From the NCBI GenBank assembly GCA_963556145.1, contig OY744463.1, positions 3,844,001 through 3,908,000 on the forward strand: 64,000 nucleotides of DNA, read 5' to 3'. The position numbers were made by a program, and so were the translations under genes. Below the pieces are notes generated by a model that worked only from the letters and a program-made list of their open reading frames with translations, was not told the DNA's origin and made no database searches. Positions 11,924 to 23,900 of the stretch are shown in pieces; the first letter of the stretch is position 1; each line of letters begins with the position of its first letter. This DNA is from Hygrocybe punicea (Eukaryota > Basidiomycota > Agaricomycetes > Agaricales > Hygrophoraceae).

Positions 11924-13611
11924 TCACTGAGGTAAAAGGAGCTCAGTGCACAATGAAACGTGATCACTACCACAAACGCCCATCTGTGGAAGACCTGGGC
12001 GGAGATCATCCATCCGGTGAGGTTTGAGAAATCCAGCAACGATAACGCGACTGCTGACAAGCGAATCCAAGATGAAAATGTAGTCTTGAGGCTTTCAGAT
12101 TCGATAACAAATTTGGTCGTGAAGCAACTTACCCAGAACTGTCTGCCAATAGTGAGTAACGCTTGTCCATGCAGGCTCGTAGGCGCCATGTCTCTGAGGT
12201 TGCAATGTAACTCTGTCGCCGAAAGTGGGATGATCTGTATCGAAGGCTCGGTGCTTGCGTTGTCCTTCATCGTACGCGCTTCTTAAGGAACTTTGATCCG
12301 AAAACAAGGCAACCAATTCCGAAGTCGAGAGCAATCCGTCAGCAGGCAAGGCAGGTCTAGCGTCAGTGATGACTATTTCCTTGTGGGTTGTTGTGCTATC
12401 GTCGCCTTCTTTTGTGATAGTGCTCAATGAGACGCTGGCGTCGACTGAAACATGGACAACTCGAGAGTGAAATAATTGTTCTTCCTGAGAAGGAAGTAAA
12501 GGGTCTCCGACGATCAAGGAATAAGCAGCATCATCGGGTGCGAAGTTGAAGTCTGAAGCCACAAGAAGTCAAGATATGCGACGACAGGAGCTGTGATCTA
12601 GCTACCTCCACAAATGATGCATGGCCAAGCAAGACACCCAAGATCTCTGCGGAATTGTGCCACTTCACGGATGAGGATTCCCGCTTGCCTAACGAGAAGC
12701 GTAACTGCAAGGCAAAACCTAAAAGTTACGGTTTGCTAACCTGGCCCTCTCATATGTATATCTGACGACAACTTCAGGAAGTCATCAGAAAGGAGTAGCT
12801 GAAGTCATACTTGGGATGCCAGAACAGGTGCGTGGTTGCCACGATCAACCCCTTTTTGTTGTCATGCTGGGGTTTCAAAGCAATCAGAGAAGCAATGTTT
12901 GATGTCCGAATACAACCTCCTCGACGATTTTTCCCGACTTCTTGCTCGTCATATTGAATGACCTTTTCTTCTAACTTGGTATAAATCTTCTTGTCAAATG
13001 CAATGAGACACCCGTGCTTCTTCTTTGGGCCCGCTGCATAAACGTGAGTGAAGCCTGCATTATCCAGTACGGGCAACAGACTATTCAAGCGGTCGACTTC
13101 CTATATATATACAAATGAAGGTCCCCGTATTAATATACGTATCTGTCAGTGAAAACGGGGCTTGCCTGCAAACAAATAACTTGGGCTCCTTGAGACAGAA
13201 TCTCGCGATGTATCATATGTTCCCTTTGACTTGCTTTTAAGCAGTTGCTGGTTGGAAAAAGTTCACGACCTTGAAAATCCAAAATAAACCACCGCAATCG
13301 TTGAAATTCTCTATCACATACGAACGAGACATTGAGCGAGCAACTGATCGTGTATCGCTCAGGTCAGTCATACTGAGATAGCTGGTTGAAAGTAAACAGA
13401 CATTCCAATTAAGGATCTTGATATGCTGATAATCGTCTGTATCCTTGACAGAGTCCAATCGTACCCATTGTCGCGCAACAATGTGTCCCTTCTCTTCCAT
13501 CGTAGGGTGCAGTTCTTGTTGCCCTTTCAACTTGCAGTCCGTTGTTGCGAATTTCGCGACAAATTTAAAACCTTTGGTAACTAGAGGAAAGGGCCACCTT
13601 CGGTGGCGCAA
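11924..13611 (-). CDS. CCR4/NGL-type endonuclease-exonuclease-phosphatase family nuclease
   Basis: Probably an Mg-dependent 3'-5' RNA exonuclease of the NGL2/Angel/CCR4 fold. Eight minus-strand exons give 436 residues: 13402-13611, 13322-13343, 13166-13269, 12811-13100, 12741-12761, 12606-12688, 12133-12552 and 11924-12084. Phases agree throughout. Family motifs: ILNWNLLAQCLVRRELFP (catalytic Asn), REHMIHREILSQGAQVICLQ then EVDR (catalytic Glu), LIVATTHLFWHP, CGDFNFAPDD (catalytic Asp-Asn), LDYIFILD and GSDHVSL (catalytic Asp-His), so the active site looks complete. The third intron (13101-13165) begins GC instead of GT. The start could also be the internal methionine before EEKGHIVARQW. Helitron sequence begins only about 60 bp upstream of the chosen start. 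Confidence 0.87.
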
Positions 13612-13668
13612 CCTTGCTTTTCAATCAGTATGAGTATGATACGACATGTAATGCGAGCAGAGGATTAA

Positions 13669-14060
13669 ACGAACGGCGGCGATACTAAAAACATCACATA
13701 CTATGTGACCACATACGCAGCAAAAAAACAGGACAGAGAGTCCAACCTTTCAGCCGTTTTGGCAGACGCGTTCGCATACCATCTATCCCATCCAAATCCG
13801 GCTTACATTGAAGACTTACGTGCTCAGCAACGACTTCTGATGTTCCGTCTTGTGCATGGCATTAATCGAGAACAGCAGATCGGTAGTCCCATGGTCGATT
13901 CCTATCTGATGGGCTGGGGAGACGTCTACAAGTCACATACATATTCATACATATATTGGTCAACATTTGTAGTGGCTTTGATGGAGTCGTACCCGTCTTT
14001 GAAGAGGTCAGTTGATATTATGTGATTCGTTAATCGTACTGAATGGAGACCACAGTCACA
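13669..14060 (+). pseudogene. Helitron replicase fragment upstream of the helicase
   Basis: The frame reads TYYVTTYAAKKQDRESN, then SAVLADAFAYHLSHP, QQRLLMFRLVHGINREQQ, VDSYLMGWGDVYKSHTY and IYWSTFVVALMESYP. This is the segment that, in agaricomycete Helitron proteins, sits between the Rep domain and the helicase. It has no start codon and is preceded by a stop at 13666-13668. A likely intron follows SLKRS (GTCAGT near 14008 to CACAG near 14056), and the foldback lies shortly after. Confidence 0.65.
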
Positions 14061-14097
14061 AAACAAGTTCGAGTCCAGACGAGTGTGTGTGGGTAGT

Positions 14098-15795
14098 TAT
14101 GGCAATCGAGAGTGATCAGCTCAAAACTCAAAATTCCGGAATCATACTGACATTGAAATAAGGCAAAACCCGAAAGTAAAAATCAAGAATACATTTATTG
14201 TGTGACACAATTCCAAAGGCATATTTTAGATGTCGAAAAATGTGTTGAGCGTGATATCCTATTGATGAGGTCATAAAGCTATGGATTATTATAAGAATAT
14301 CTATCTATGGAATACACATAAGCAATAAAGAGTAGGGGGTGGGCAAAACTAGTGAGGGAGGAGTGGGAGGGGACAGGGAGAGGGCGGGAGGCAGTGCAGG
14401 AGGCTGGGGGTAGGCTGGGGAGGTCGGAAGAGGCTGGGAAAGGGCAGGGGAAGGACGGAGAGGGTGGGGAGGGAAGGGGGATGTGGGAGAGGGCAGGAGA
14501 GGGCAGGAGGCAGTGGGAGAGGACTGGAGAGGGCCGGAGAGGCTGGAGAGGGCAGGGAGGGAAGGAGAGGGTGGGAGGGGGCAGAGGAGGGATGGAGAGA
14601 GCAGAGGAGGGATGGAGAGAGCAGAGGAGGGACGGAGAGAGCAGAGGAGGGACGGAGAGAGCAGAAGAGGGATGGGGGGCGGTTGACAGCGCTGGGGCAT
14701 TTTTCTAGCATCAACAATCTAGCAGATGAATTAGATGGTATCAAGCTATATCAAGNNNNNNNNNNNNNNNNNNNNNNNNNNNNNNNNNNNNNNNNNNNNN
14801 NNNNNNNNNNNNNNNNNNNNNNNNNNNNNNNNNNNNNNNNNNNNNNNNNNNNNNNAGAAGAGGGATGGGGGGCGGTTGACAGCGCTGGGGCATTTTTCTA
14901 GCATCAACAATCTAGCAGATGAATTAGATGGTATCAAGCTATATCAAGAACTGAATTTTCCTCACCTAGTCACTGGAAATGCACTGTGCATCCACTCCCA
15001 GGCATCAGCAACGACGAGGGTATCTGCTCAATGTTGAAAACGTCGAGGTTGAAAACGTCGAGCAAGGAAAACAACTCGGAAGTCGCCGGATTGCACCTCG
15101 AACTTTCCGGAACCCGGCAACTTCCGAATTCCACATTGTTGCCAGCACCATCATCGTCGATGACAAGCAGGCTGCACATACATGGGCAGGCAAGTAACTC
15201 ATTTTACTACCAGTTACTAACCAATTCTTCTGCTAGATCACAATCTCCGACCCTTTCCAGCACCACCCTCTAGCGCCATGGCATCAACCACCCTCTCCCA
15301 CGCTCTCCTGCCTCCTGTGCAGCTCCTGCATGGCTTACCGCCCTCTCCAGCCTCTCCGGCCCTCTCCAGTCCTCTCCCACTGCCTCCTGCCCTCTCCTGC
15401 CCTCTCCCACATCCCCCTTCCCTCCCCACCCTCTCCGTCCTTCCCCTGCCCTTTCCCAGCCTCTTCCGACCTCCCCAGCCTACCCCCAGCCTCCTGCACT
15501 GCCTCCCGCCCTCTCCCTGTCCCCTCCCACTCCTCCCTCACTAGTTTTGCCCACCCCCTACTCTTTATTGCTTATGTGTATTCCATAGATAGATATTCTT
15601 ATAATAATCCATAGCTTTATGACCTCATCAATAGGATATCACGCTCAACACATTTTTCGACATCTAAAATATGCCTTTGGAATTGTGTCACACAATAAAT
15701 GTATTCTTGATTTTTACTTTCGGGTTTTGCCTCATTTCAATGTCAGTATGACTCCGGAATTTTGAGTTTTGAGCTGATCACTCTAGATTGCCATA
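14098..15795. mobile_element. Foldback element with about 450 bp inverted arms, TSD GTAGT
   Basis: The arms 14098-14548 and 15347-15795 are near-identical reverse complements. Outer parts are AT-rich and unique; inner parts are purine-rich minisatellite. Both outer ends read TATGGCAATC/GATTGCCATA, and the 5 bp GTAGT flanks the element at 14093-14097 and 15796-15800. The interior contains a 16-21 bp purine repeat with GGAGAGAGCAGAGGAGG-like units (14570-14680), a 100-N gap and about 400 bp of unique sequence without a convincing gene. The length includes 193 bp that is probably an assembly artefact. Confidence 0.8.
14756..14855. other. Assembly gap of 100 N with duplicated flanks
   Basis: The 93 bases before the gap (14663-14755) are repeated exactly after it (14856-14948), as if two overlapping contig ends had been joined without merging. 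Confidence 0.95.
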
Positions 15796-15982
15796 GTAGT
15801 TTTTTTGTTTCTGCGTTTCCTGACGTCGTTAAATTGAAAATTTTGGTTCTCCGGTGACAGAGGCTTATCTTCATTGAATCCCCCACTGGAAAGTCCTGAG
15901 GGCAACAAGGACGAGAGGACTGAGACGGAGGTGGGTGAAACAGATGACAATGAACGTCAATGTGTTTAAATGATGATTGCAG

Positions 15983-18337
15983 TCTGCGAGTGATGTGATC
16001 ACATTGGATGTTGACGGCAAGGGACATTTTTACCCCAAAAGCCAAGTGACAGATTACAGATTTCGGGGAGAAACTCTTAAAGACTATAATGTCTTGGATT
16101 ATTTTGTTCACACATACGAAGTTGACGAAGATCCGCTAGAAGGTTGTGAGGGACCACAGATTCGAGGACGACCACGAAACCTTCGCATCCTGTATCTCCG
16201 TAGCCACCCTAAAAGCTCCCGAGCGTATCGAGTACTCAGGCCAGAAAATCACCGCAATCTTCCAGATATTGTCGGACGTTGGTTTCCACGACGTGATGAT
16301 TCAGACAAGACGAATTACTATGCCGCTTCAATGTTAATGTTGTTGAAGCCTTGGCGGGTTTTGGAGGAAGATTTGAAGCCAAAGGAGGTGACATGGGCCG
16401 CAGCATTTGAAAGATATCTGGAGACTGTGCCTGCGCGGACCCACTTCGTTCTCTCTGCGATTCAATATTTTCATGAATGTGACAGTGCTGCAAAGGCCAA
16501 CGGCAAGGAACAGAAAAAAGATGATACATGTTTTCAATACGCGGAAGCTGATGCTGAAGAAGAATTAGAATTGCCGGAGGCCACACCAGTTTTCGATGAA
16601 GACCTTACAGAAGAAGATGTAGTCGCATTCAAGAATTCACGGAAATCGATGAGGGAGGAGCTCAATGGCTGCTTAGCGCTTGAATTTGCAAAGAAAGCCA
16701 ATTTTTTCCCCTCTGTGGACGACGGATGGTCCATGTGACCCAAAAAAGCTGGCAATGCAAACAACCACGATTTGCAAAATTTGTTACTGTGGAGGAACAG
16801 TTACAGCAAAATGTCGTACAGATAAACCAAAACACGAATACCGCGCAACACAAAGACAGACAGGTGGTGGGACTGTCAGTCCAACCGCTGGAGACTGGAG
16901 AGATTGGACAAGCGAATGAAAATCACATTTGTGAAGGACATACCAATGAAACCGATGAAAACGATGTCTTGAGTGAAGACCAACAACGTGCGCACGATAT
17001 AATATTGTGGCATCTGAGGCAGACGTTGGCAGGGGCTGATCCGCCCCCACTGCGGATGATAATATATGGCGAAGGGGGCACAGGCAAATCCAAAGTGATT
17101 CGTGCTGTCACGCATTCTTTCAGAGCCTCTTTCGTCGAGCACTGGTTGGTTAAAGCGGCGTACACGGCCATCGCGGCTTCCCAAATTGATGGAAAGACGA
17201 CGCACCACATCGCTCATATGTCCCCGAATCGCAAGCACTCCATGTCGCCTTCAGCCAAAAACAAGCTGCAGATATTTTGGAAGAGCTATCGGTATCTTTT
17301 CATTGACGAGTTTTCGATGATAGGAAAGACGTTCTTCAGTGCATTATCTCGGAACATTGGTATTGCCAAAGCAGCAACAAAGGGTGACAGACGCTGTATG
17401 GCAAGAGTTCCTACATCATTTGCGGCACGGTGAAGTTCATCATCGGCACCTGCTGATGTTGCATACATTGATCATAGGTGAACCCCAATGGGTTCCAACA
17501 GATCTTGAAACACCCGAGTGGCGTGATGCGGTGCTGGTGACTCCTCGTCATGCAGTAAGAGAACGATGGAACTCAGCAGCCGTTCGAAAATACTGCAGGG
17601 ACTCAGGAGAGACCCTTTACGTGGTCGCTGAAAATGACACAATTCATGGTCGAGCTCTCACATGGCACGAGCAGATAGCGTTGGCAAGTCGTGTAGGAAT
17701 GCGAGGTAACACGCAGAGAGACTTACCGGAGACGATAGAAATCGCGAAAGGAATGAAAGTTATGATAACGACGAATATCGAAACAGACTTGGACATCACA
17801 AATGGCGCGTGTGGAGAGATCATTGACATAAAGTTGCACCCCGACGAGCCATGCACGGAGGGGGAAGGCATCATACACTTGAAGCACGTTCCTGCCTATG
17901 TTCTGGTGAAACTCAATCAGACGCGTGCGAGCCCTCTCCCAGGATTACAACCTCGAATAATCCCAATAGAACCAGGGATGTGTCGGATGCGTATCACCAC
18001 CACGGAGGGCTCCAGCATTGTGACAAAGACCGTTTCTCGCATCCAGTTTCCAATGACTGCCAGTTACGCATTCACAGATTACAAAGCACAAGGACAAATG
18101 ATCCCCTACGTGATTGTGGACATCAGATGTCCGCCGGCGCCTGGCAACTTAAGCCTGTTCAATCTGTATGTGGCTCTGTCAAGGAGTTCGGGTCGAAAAA
18201 ACATTCGTTTGTTGCGGGATTTCGACGATAACCAATTTTTGCAGGCGCACGACTCTGAGCTATACACGGAAGACATGAGATTGGGGGAAAACGATAAGGA
18301 GACGGAGGTTTGGTGGACGAAGATGAGCAGAGGTTAG
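15983..18337 (+). pseudogene. Helitron helicase of copy 2, frameshifted, motif III deleted
   Basis: After a 3' splice site at 15981-15982 the frame reads SDVITLDVDG, YPKSQVTDYRFRGETL and DYNVLDYFVHTYE, the Helitron segment before the helicase, then PRRDD and MLMLLKPWR as in copy 1. A frameshift lies near 16726-16738. The helicase then shows GEGGTGKSK and IDEFSM. Near 17370 the sequence jumps from the segment after motif II to QQQRVTD. About 65 codons present in copy 1 are missing, including the whole GDFHQFPPV motif III, and the frame shifts again. The rest (NIETDLDITNGACGEI, DYKAQGQMIPYV, LYVALSRSSG) stays open to the stop at 18335-18337. Not functional. Confidence 0.82.
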
Positions 18338-18497
18338 AGAAGATGAAATAGTTTTTGACCAATGTTGTATAAACTTAGCTAAAACTGAGCAGCGCATGGC
18401 TTTAAGGATGATAATGACGATGTTTACATCGATTTACGATCTCCAACCCCGATGCGCTTCTTTTCCCAGAGTAAACAACCTTGCAAGCAAGGTAATG

Positions 18498-20778
18498 ACA
18501 CATCAGGAGTTCCAACTTTTAGTTAGGATCTAAAGTGATTTCTAAAGTTAGCAGAAAAATATAATCTTTAGATTTACATTTAGGCCTAGCCTAAATATTA
18601 AATTTAAGTCATGAATAAATATACATCTAAATCATTTATTTATTTACATCTTTAGGTTATTCTTGCAATCAAAATAATTATCAGATCTAAATTGTAAGGG
18701 GAAAGCATAATATAGTTTCAAGTTTACTCAAAATTTCTAGTCCCAATTTAGGCATCACTTAAAGGCAGACCAGAATTAAAACTTTTGGTAGGATTAAAAT
18801 AATAAATTTAATAGTTGTCAAAATATAAGATTCCGGCAGCTATTTAAATTCAAGTTACCATCAGATCTAAAGCTATTGCCCGCGCCATTGCCCGCCCGTC
18901 GCCCACTCGTCGCCCACCCGTCGCCCACTCGTCACCCACCCATCGCCCGCCTGCCACCCAGCCATCACACTGCTGTGCAGCTGGTGCCATCGTCATTGTG
19001 CCATGGGCTTTGAGGGTGTCCCACTATTCACCGACATTAATTGGCAGCAGGGGGCAGAGGCGGGGAGGTGTAGGTGAGGGAGATGGCATAGGCAAGGAGA
19101 TGGGTATGACGGCATGGGACGCAGCCCACCATCGTCCACCCATTGTCCATCCATTGTCTACCCATCTCCCAATGGACCCAATCATGACCTCACGAGCCCA
19201 GCTCCAACGTCAATTGACGTGGTGGTGGGGTTCGTGAGGTGATGACAGAGGTAGGGGGATGGTGGGCAATAGGGGTGGGTGAGGAAGATGGCGTGGGCAG
19301 GGGGAGATGGTGGGGGCATGATGGGATGGGAGGCAAAGAGGTGTGGCGAGGGAGATGGTGGCAGGGGGAGATGGCGGGGGCACGATGGGATGGGAGTGCG
19401 GGGAGATGGCATGGGCGATGGCGTGGGTGACGAGGGTGAGGGAGATGGCGTGGGGTGTAGGCGAGGGAGACGGAGATGATGGCATGGGAGAGCGGGAAGG
19501 GAGATGGCATGGGCACGATGGGATGGGAGGCCGATGGCGTAAGCGATGAGGGTGAGGGAGGTGGCGTGGGCGACGAGGGTGAGGGAGATGGCGTGGGGTG
19601 CGGGTGAGGGAGATGGCATTGGGCAGGTGAGATGGCGTGGGCAGGCGTAGGCAGGTGATGTGGCGTGGACGAGGGAGATGGCGTGGGTGGGGAGACAGGG
19701 TGGATGTGAGGGCGATGGGAGCGGGCGATGGGATGGGCTGCAGAGATGGTGGTGGCGATCTTGTCGCCATTCCGTGGGGCTGTTGCTGTCGTCGTCATCT
19801 TCATCGTTCGTGGTGGTGGTATTGGTGGTTGAGGAAGTCGTGAGGGTGGTGGGTGAATGCCCCTGCCGTCGTCCCCATATTGCTGCCATCATATTCGACG
19901 GCAGCGGTCGTGGTCGTGTTTGTAGTGGTCGTGGTCGTAGTCGTGGACCATTGGGCCTTCATTATCATTGCCACCGTTGGATTGATCATGGCTGGGGCGA
20001 TGAGTGGGAGGTGTGGTCGGCGATGGCTGGGCGATGAGTGTGCCCAATACCCGACACCCCCGTTCTGCCGCCATTGTCCTCGTCGTTGCCTTGCTGCTGC
20101 CTGTTAGCAATGGAGGTTGTCGCCGTCATCCGGCTGCGATAGGAGTGGTCGTGCCGCTGATACTGCTGTCTTTGTCGTCCTCATCGTCCTTGTCTGCGTT
20201 GTCATCCTCACCACTCCTCCGGGCCTCGCTGGTGATCACTGTTGATGTCGTTGTTGTCAGTATCGTTGTTTTTCTTGTCTTCGTAGTTGTTGTTGTCGTG
20301 TGTCGAAGACGATGACATCGTCTTATCCTAACGTGCACGTGCAGCGAGTGGCGATGGGTTGGCGATGAGTGGGCGATGAGTGGGCGATGGGAGTGTACAA
20401 TCGCTTTAGTTCTGACGGAATCTTAACTTTTGATAACTACCAAAATGGTACATTTTGATATCCAATAAATTAAATGTTTTAATTCTATCAAAATTATAAC
20501 TTTCGGTTTGTCTTCAAGTGATGCCTGAATTTGGACTAGCAAACCTGAGTAAACTCAAATCTAAATTATACTTTCCCTCCACACTTTAGCACTGATGATT
20601 ATTTTGATTGCAGGACTAATCTAAAGGCAAGAGAAAAGAATTAATTTAGACATTTATTTATTCATGACTTAAATTCCATATTTAGATTTGGCCTAAATGT
20701 AAATCCAAAGATTATATTTTGCTGCTAACTTTAGAAATAACTTTAGATCCCGACTAAATGTTGAAAGTCCTGATGTGT
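18498..20778. mobile_element. Non-autonomous element with about 350 bp imperfect terminal inverted repeats
   Basis: The ends 18498-18850 and 20420-20778 are imperfect reverse complements (ACACATCAGG ... CCTGATGTGT; blocks such as TTAGATTTACATTTAGGCC). A second, inner inverted pair surrounds the core: CGCCCACTCGTCGCCCA-type units at 18880-18970 and GGCGATGAGTGGGCGATGAG at 20345-20395. The middle (19040-19720) is a G-rich minisatellite around GGGAGATGGCGTGGGCG, and 19740-20330 is GTTGTCGTC-rich. Long reading frames here are low-complexity. One copy of the 54 bp palindromic module lies at 19187-19240. Long TIRs without a transposase suggest a MULE-like or foldback element. No target duplication is readable because the left flank is the Helitron end. 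Confidence 0.65.
19187..19240. repeat. 54 bp nested palindromic module, copy A
   Basis: Arm ACCTCACGA (19187-19195), 11 bp, ACGTCAATTGACGT (19207-19220), 11 bp, arm TCGTGAGGT (19232-19240). Arms and core are perfect complements. This is the clearest copy of the module described in the findings. Confidence 0.85.
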
Positions 20779-20990
20779 GAACGAGTCACGGAGCGACACG
20801 TGACGGAGTTCAACTTCAAGTTCAACGTCAGCTAGCCTGAGCGCGCTGCATGCAGCATCTGTTAGCCCTTTGGCGACATACGTCATTATCGAGACAACAC
20901 AAGCCTTTTCTCTGTACTAGCAAAAAGCTAGGTCGCTTCTTCACAGGATCCCGTACTTTGTCGGGTCGCTCCTTACGATTCAGACATTCT

Positions 20991-23900
20991 ATGTCGCCAT
21001 CTCTAGAAACCCCACTAGCATCTGTGTCGCTCCATAAATTCGGAAATTTTGATCTTGTCAAGCGAATCAGGCTGGATTTTACTGATGTCGTGATCTCTAA
21101 ATGGAAGAGCAGGGTTACCGGCTTGAGTGTTGTCCATCTTGATTACGACGGTAAGGATTTAGGATGGCATGGATCAAAACTTAATTCATAGTCCTTTTCT
21201 TCAGCTCCAATCGTCAATGGTTATTTTGTTATTGCCACAGAAAGTGCGTTTGGGCCGACATTATTTACTGCCATGCGCTGATGGACAACCTGTAGTCTTC
21301 AACGATACTGGTTGTCCTCATACACTAGAACAGTCAGTGTTTGCTTCGTGCCTTCTATGAATTATTAGTGATTCCCCTTCCTAGTCTGGTTTTTATGGGA
21401 TCCGAGAAATACCCGCACAAGGGCATTATTGATCATCTCGCAAACCGCGGGTTTTCCAACGGCACCAATGCGTGGACGGACACGGATCATACCGCATACA
21501 CGGTCTCTACGGCCGGGGAGCAAGGCTTTCTTCAAATTCTACCAATCTACATAGATCATATACTCTTCCCTACATTGACCAAAGCCGGCTTTGTGACAGA
21601 AGTTAGTCCTTCGTATATTCACTATATCATTGTACCTGATGACTTTAGGTTCATCATATAGATGGTAGTGGCCAGGATTCCGGGGTTGTGTATAGTGAAA
21701 TGCAAGGTCGGCAAAATACATCGGGTGACCTAGTTGCACTCCGGTTAGTCTCTCATCCAACACAACAACAACAACATAATGACTTCCCACACAGCATGCA
21801 GCAGTTAGTGAATCCGATGGGAAGCGCGTACCGCAGCGAAACTGGTGGACTAATGGAAGCTCTTCGAGTGTTAACTATAGATCAAAGTAATGTCCGGACA
21901 CATTATAATGTACCTTCATTTAATACCCCATCTAGTTCGTGACTACCATCACTCTTATTATGTTCCTCACAATATGTCGCTTATCGTTGGTGGCAAGCTC
22001 TCAAGTGGAGCAACTACACTTCTTTCGGTTATTCAAAACCAAGTGGAACCTAGTCTAATTGCGCATGGTCATAATGTTGGATCCCGCCCCCAAGGATGGA
22101 AACGGCCTTTTGTCGAAACAGCCAGTGCTGAGAGGGGAAGAATTGTGAAGACAATCGAGGAGACGGTGGAATTTCCAGAAATGGACGAGAGTATGGGCGA
22201 ACTAATGATCAACTTTATGGGTCCACCTCGTGAGGCTTTCTTACAGCGAAAAGTACAGTTATTTCGACAAGTTCAGCATCGATATTTACGTTCTCTGTTT
22301 GCAGGCCCTCGACGTGCTTGGCACCTACTTGACCTCATCATCAGTAGCACCCTTGAATAAGGAGTATATTGAAACAGAGTCACCCCTCTGGTGTGTATCA
22401 TGACGTCATCCATGTTCTTGCTCATCATTCCGGTCAGCTCGTATATCTATTTTGGAGAAGAGGCTCGTGCGACACTGGTTGATTTGCCGATTTCTATCGG
22501 ATCTGTTCCCACTGGGCATCTTGATGATTTCCATGAGAAGTTGAAAACAAGCCTTAAGCGCATCGCCGAAGAAGGCATTGATATGGAAAGAATGACAATG
22601 GTCATCAGCCGAGATGAGCGGCAGGTGTGGAAGCTTCCATCACATCGTTATCTTCGTCGTTGATGTTGGTACCCCAGGTACGCAGTAAACTTGAATCTGG
22701 TAAAGGAGATACGTTTTCTGGTACAGTGGTTGAGGACTTCCTGTACGGGGCCGAAGATGGGTCAGAACTTCAATCCTCGATGGACGAGATAAGACAGTAT
22801 TTTATCCTGAAGAAGTGGACCAGTCGCCAATGGACAGATCTCCTATGGAAGTATGTTTCATTTTCTTGCCAGACGCGAAGGAGACAAGCTAAAGGAATCC
22901 AATGTTTGGCTAGGTACTACATTAATCCGCCTTGTATTGTTGTCTGCGGGAAACCTTCTGCAAGTCTTGCCGAAAAACTTGAGCGAGACGAGAAAGATCG
23001 TATTGCAGGCCAGATAGAAAAGCTGGCACCCGAAGGCTTGAAGAGAGCAGGGGAGGAATTGCAAGAAGCCAAAGCAGCGCACGATCGTCCTATACCCACA
23101 GATGTTCTCACTTCCTTTCCTCTTCCCGATGTCAAGAGCATTGCATGGATACCGGTCCAGAGTTTCCAAGAAGCTGGCACAAGACGAATTGGCAGTCAAA
23201 AGCCTATGGAAACAGAACTATCTAGGCTTATCATGTCGGATGGCTCCCCGTTATCATTCTTCGTTCAATACGACCATGTTCAGGTGTGATCTTTTTTCGA
23301 GGTCGTTGTTCGAGTGGCTCGTCTTATCATCAAATTAGTCTGATTTCATCACGGTGCACGCCCTCTTTTCCTTAGCTAAACTTCCCAATCGTCTTCGCCC
23401 GTGAGTTTGGGCTTGTTTGACCCATCCTTACACTGACGGATCAACTTTAGGTATATTTCGACATACCTTTCCTGCTTTTTTTCCTTACCTGTAACAAGAC
23501 AATCAGGGGAACAACTATCCCACGAAGATGTGGTCAACAAGCTTGATAATGAAACGGTTTCATATGACATTGGGCTCGGCATGTCTGATCAGCTATGTGA
23601 AAACCTGCGTATTAGCATCAAGGTGGAAACAGCACTTTACGATTTAGCCGTGGCTTGGTTGCGGGATCTAATGTATGGCAGTATCTTCGACAAAGAAAGG
23701 TGAACTTCCCACCCGTTTTGAGCCTTGAAGGATATTCAGAATCTTCACGCGGTAGACTGCAGGTCACCGTTGCCAAAGTGCAACAGTCTCTCCCAGAGTT
23801 GAGGAGAGACGGTACTATTGTTGCAGGGTCTCTGTGGACCGAGTTACTTTATTGCCAGAATTCGACGTTGCGGGCAGGAACGGTATTTTCACAGTTAGAA

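Larger units (their letters stand above)
13669..18495 (+). mobile_element. Helitron copy 2, 5'-truncated, split by a foldback element
   Basis: The same Helitron type as copy 1, with helicase segments about two-thirds similar by eye. It begins inside the Rep-to-helicase linker region, so the Rep catalytic part is missing. It is interrupted by the foldback element 14098-15795, probably inside one of its introns. The 3' end is the hairpin CCTTG/CAAGG at 18479-18492 followed by TAA (18493-18495) and then T. It ends directly against the long-TIR element that starts at 18498. Confidence 0.75.

Noticed and set aside
14305..15614. Pro/Ser/Leu-rich and Gly/Arg/Glu-rich frames
   Set aside because: They come from the purine-rich inverted arms of the foldback and appear as mirror images.
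19182..19892. Minus-strand frame of 236 residues, Pro/Ser/His-rich
   Set aside because: Product of the GGGAGATGGCGTGGG minisatellite; two other minus frames over the same bases are equally long.
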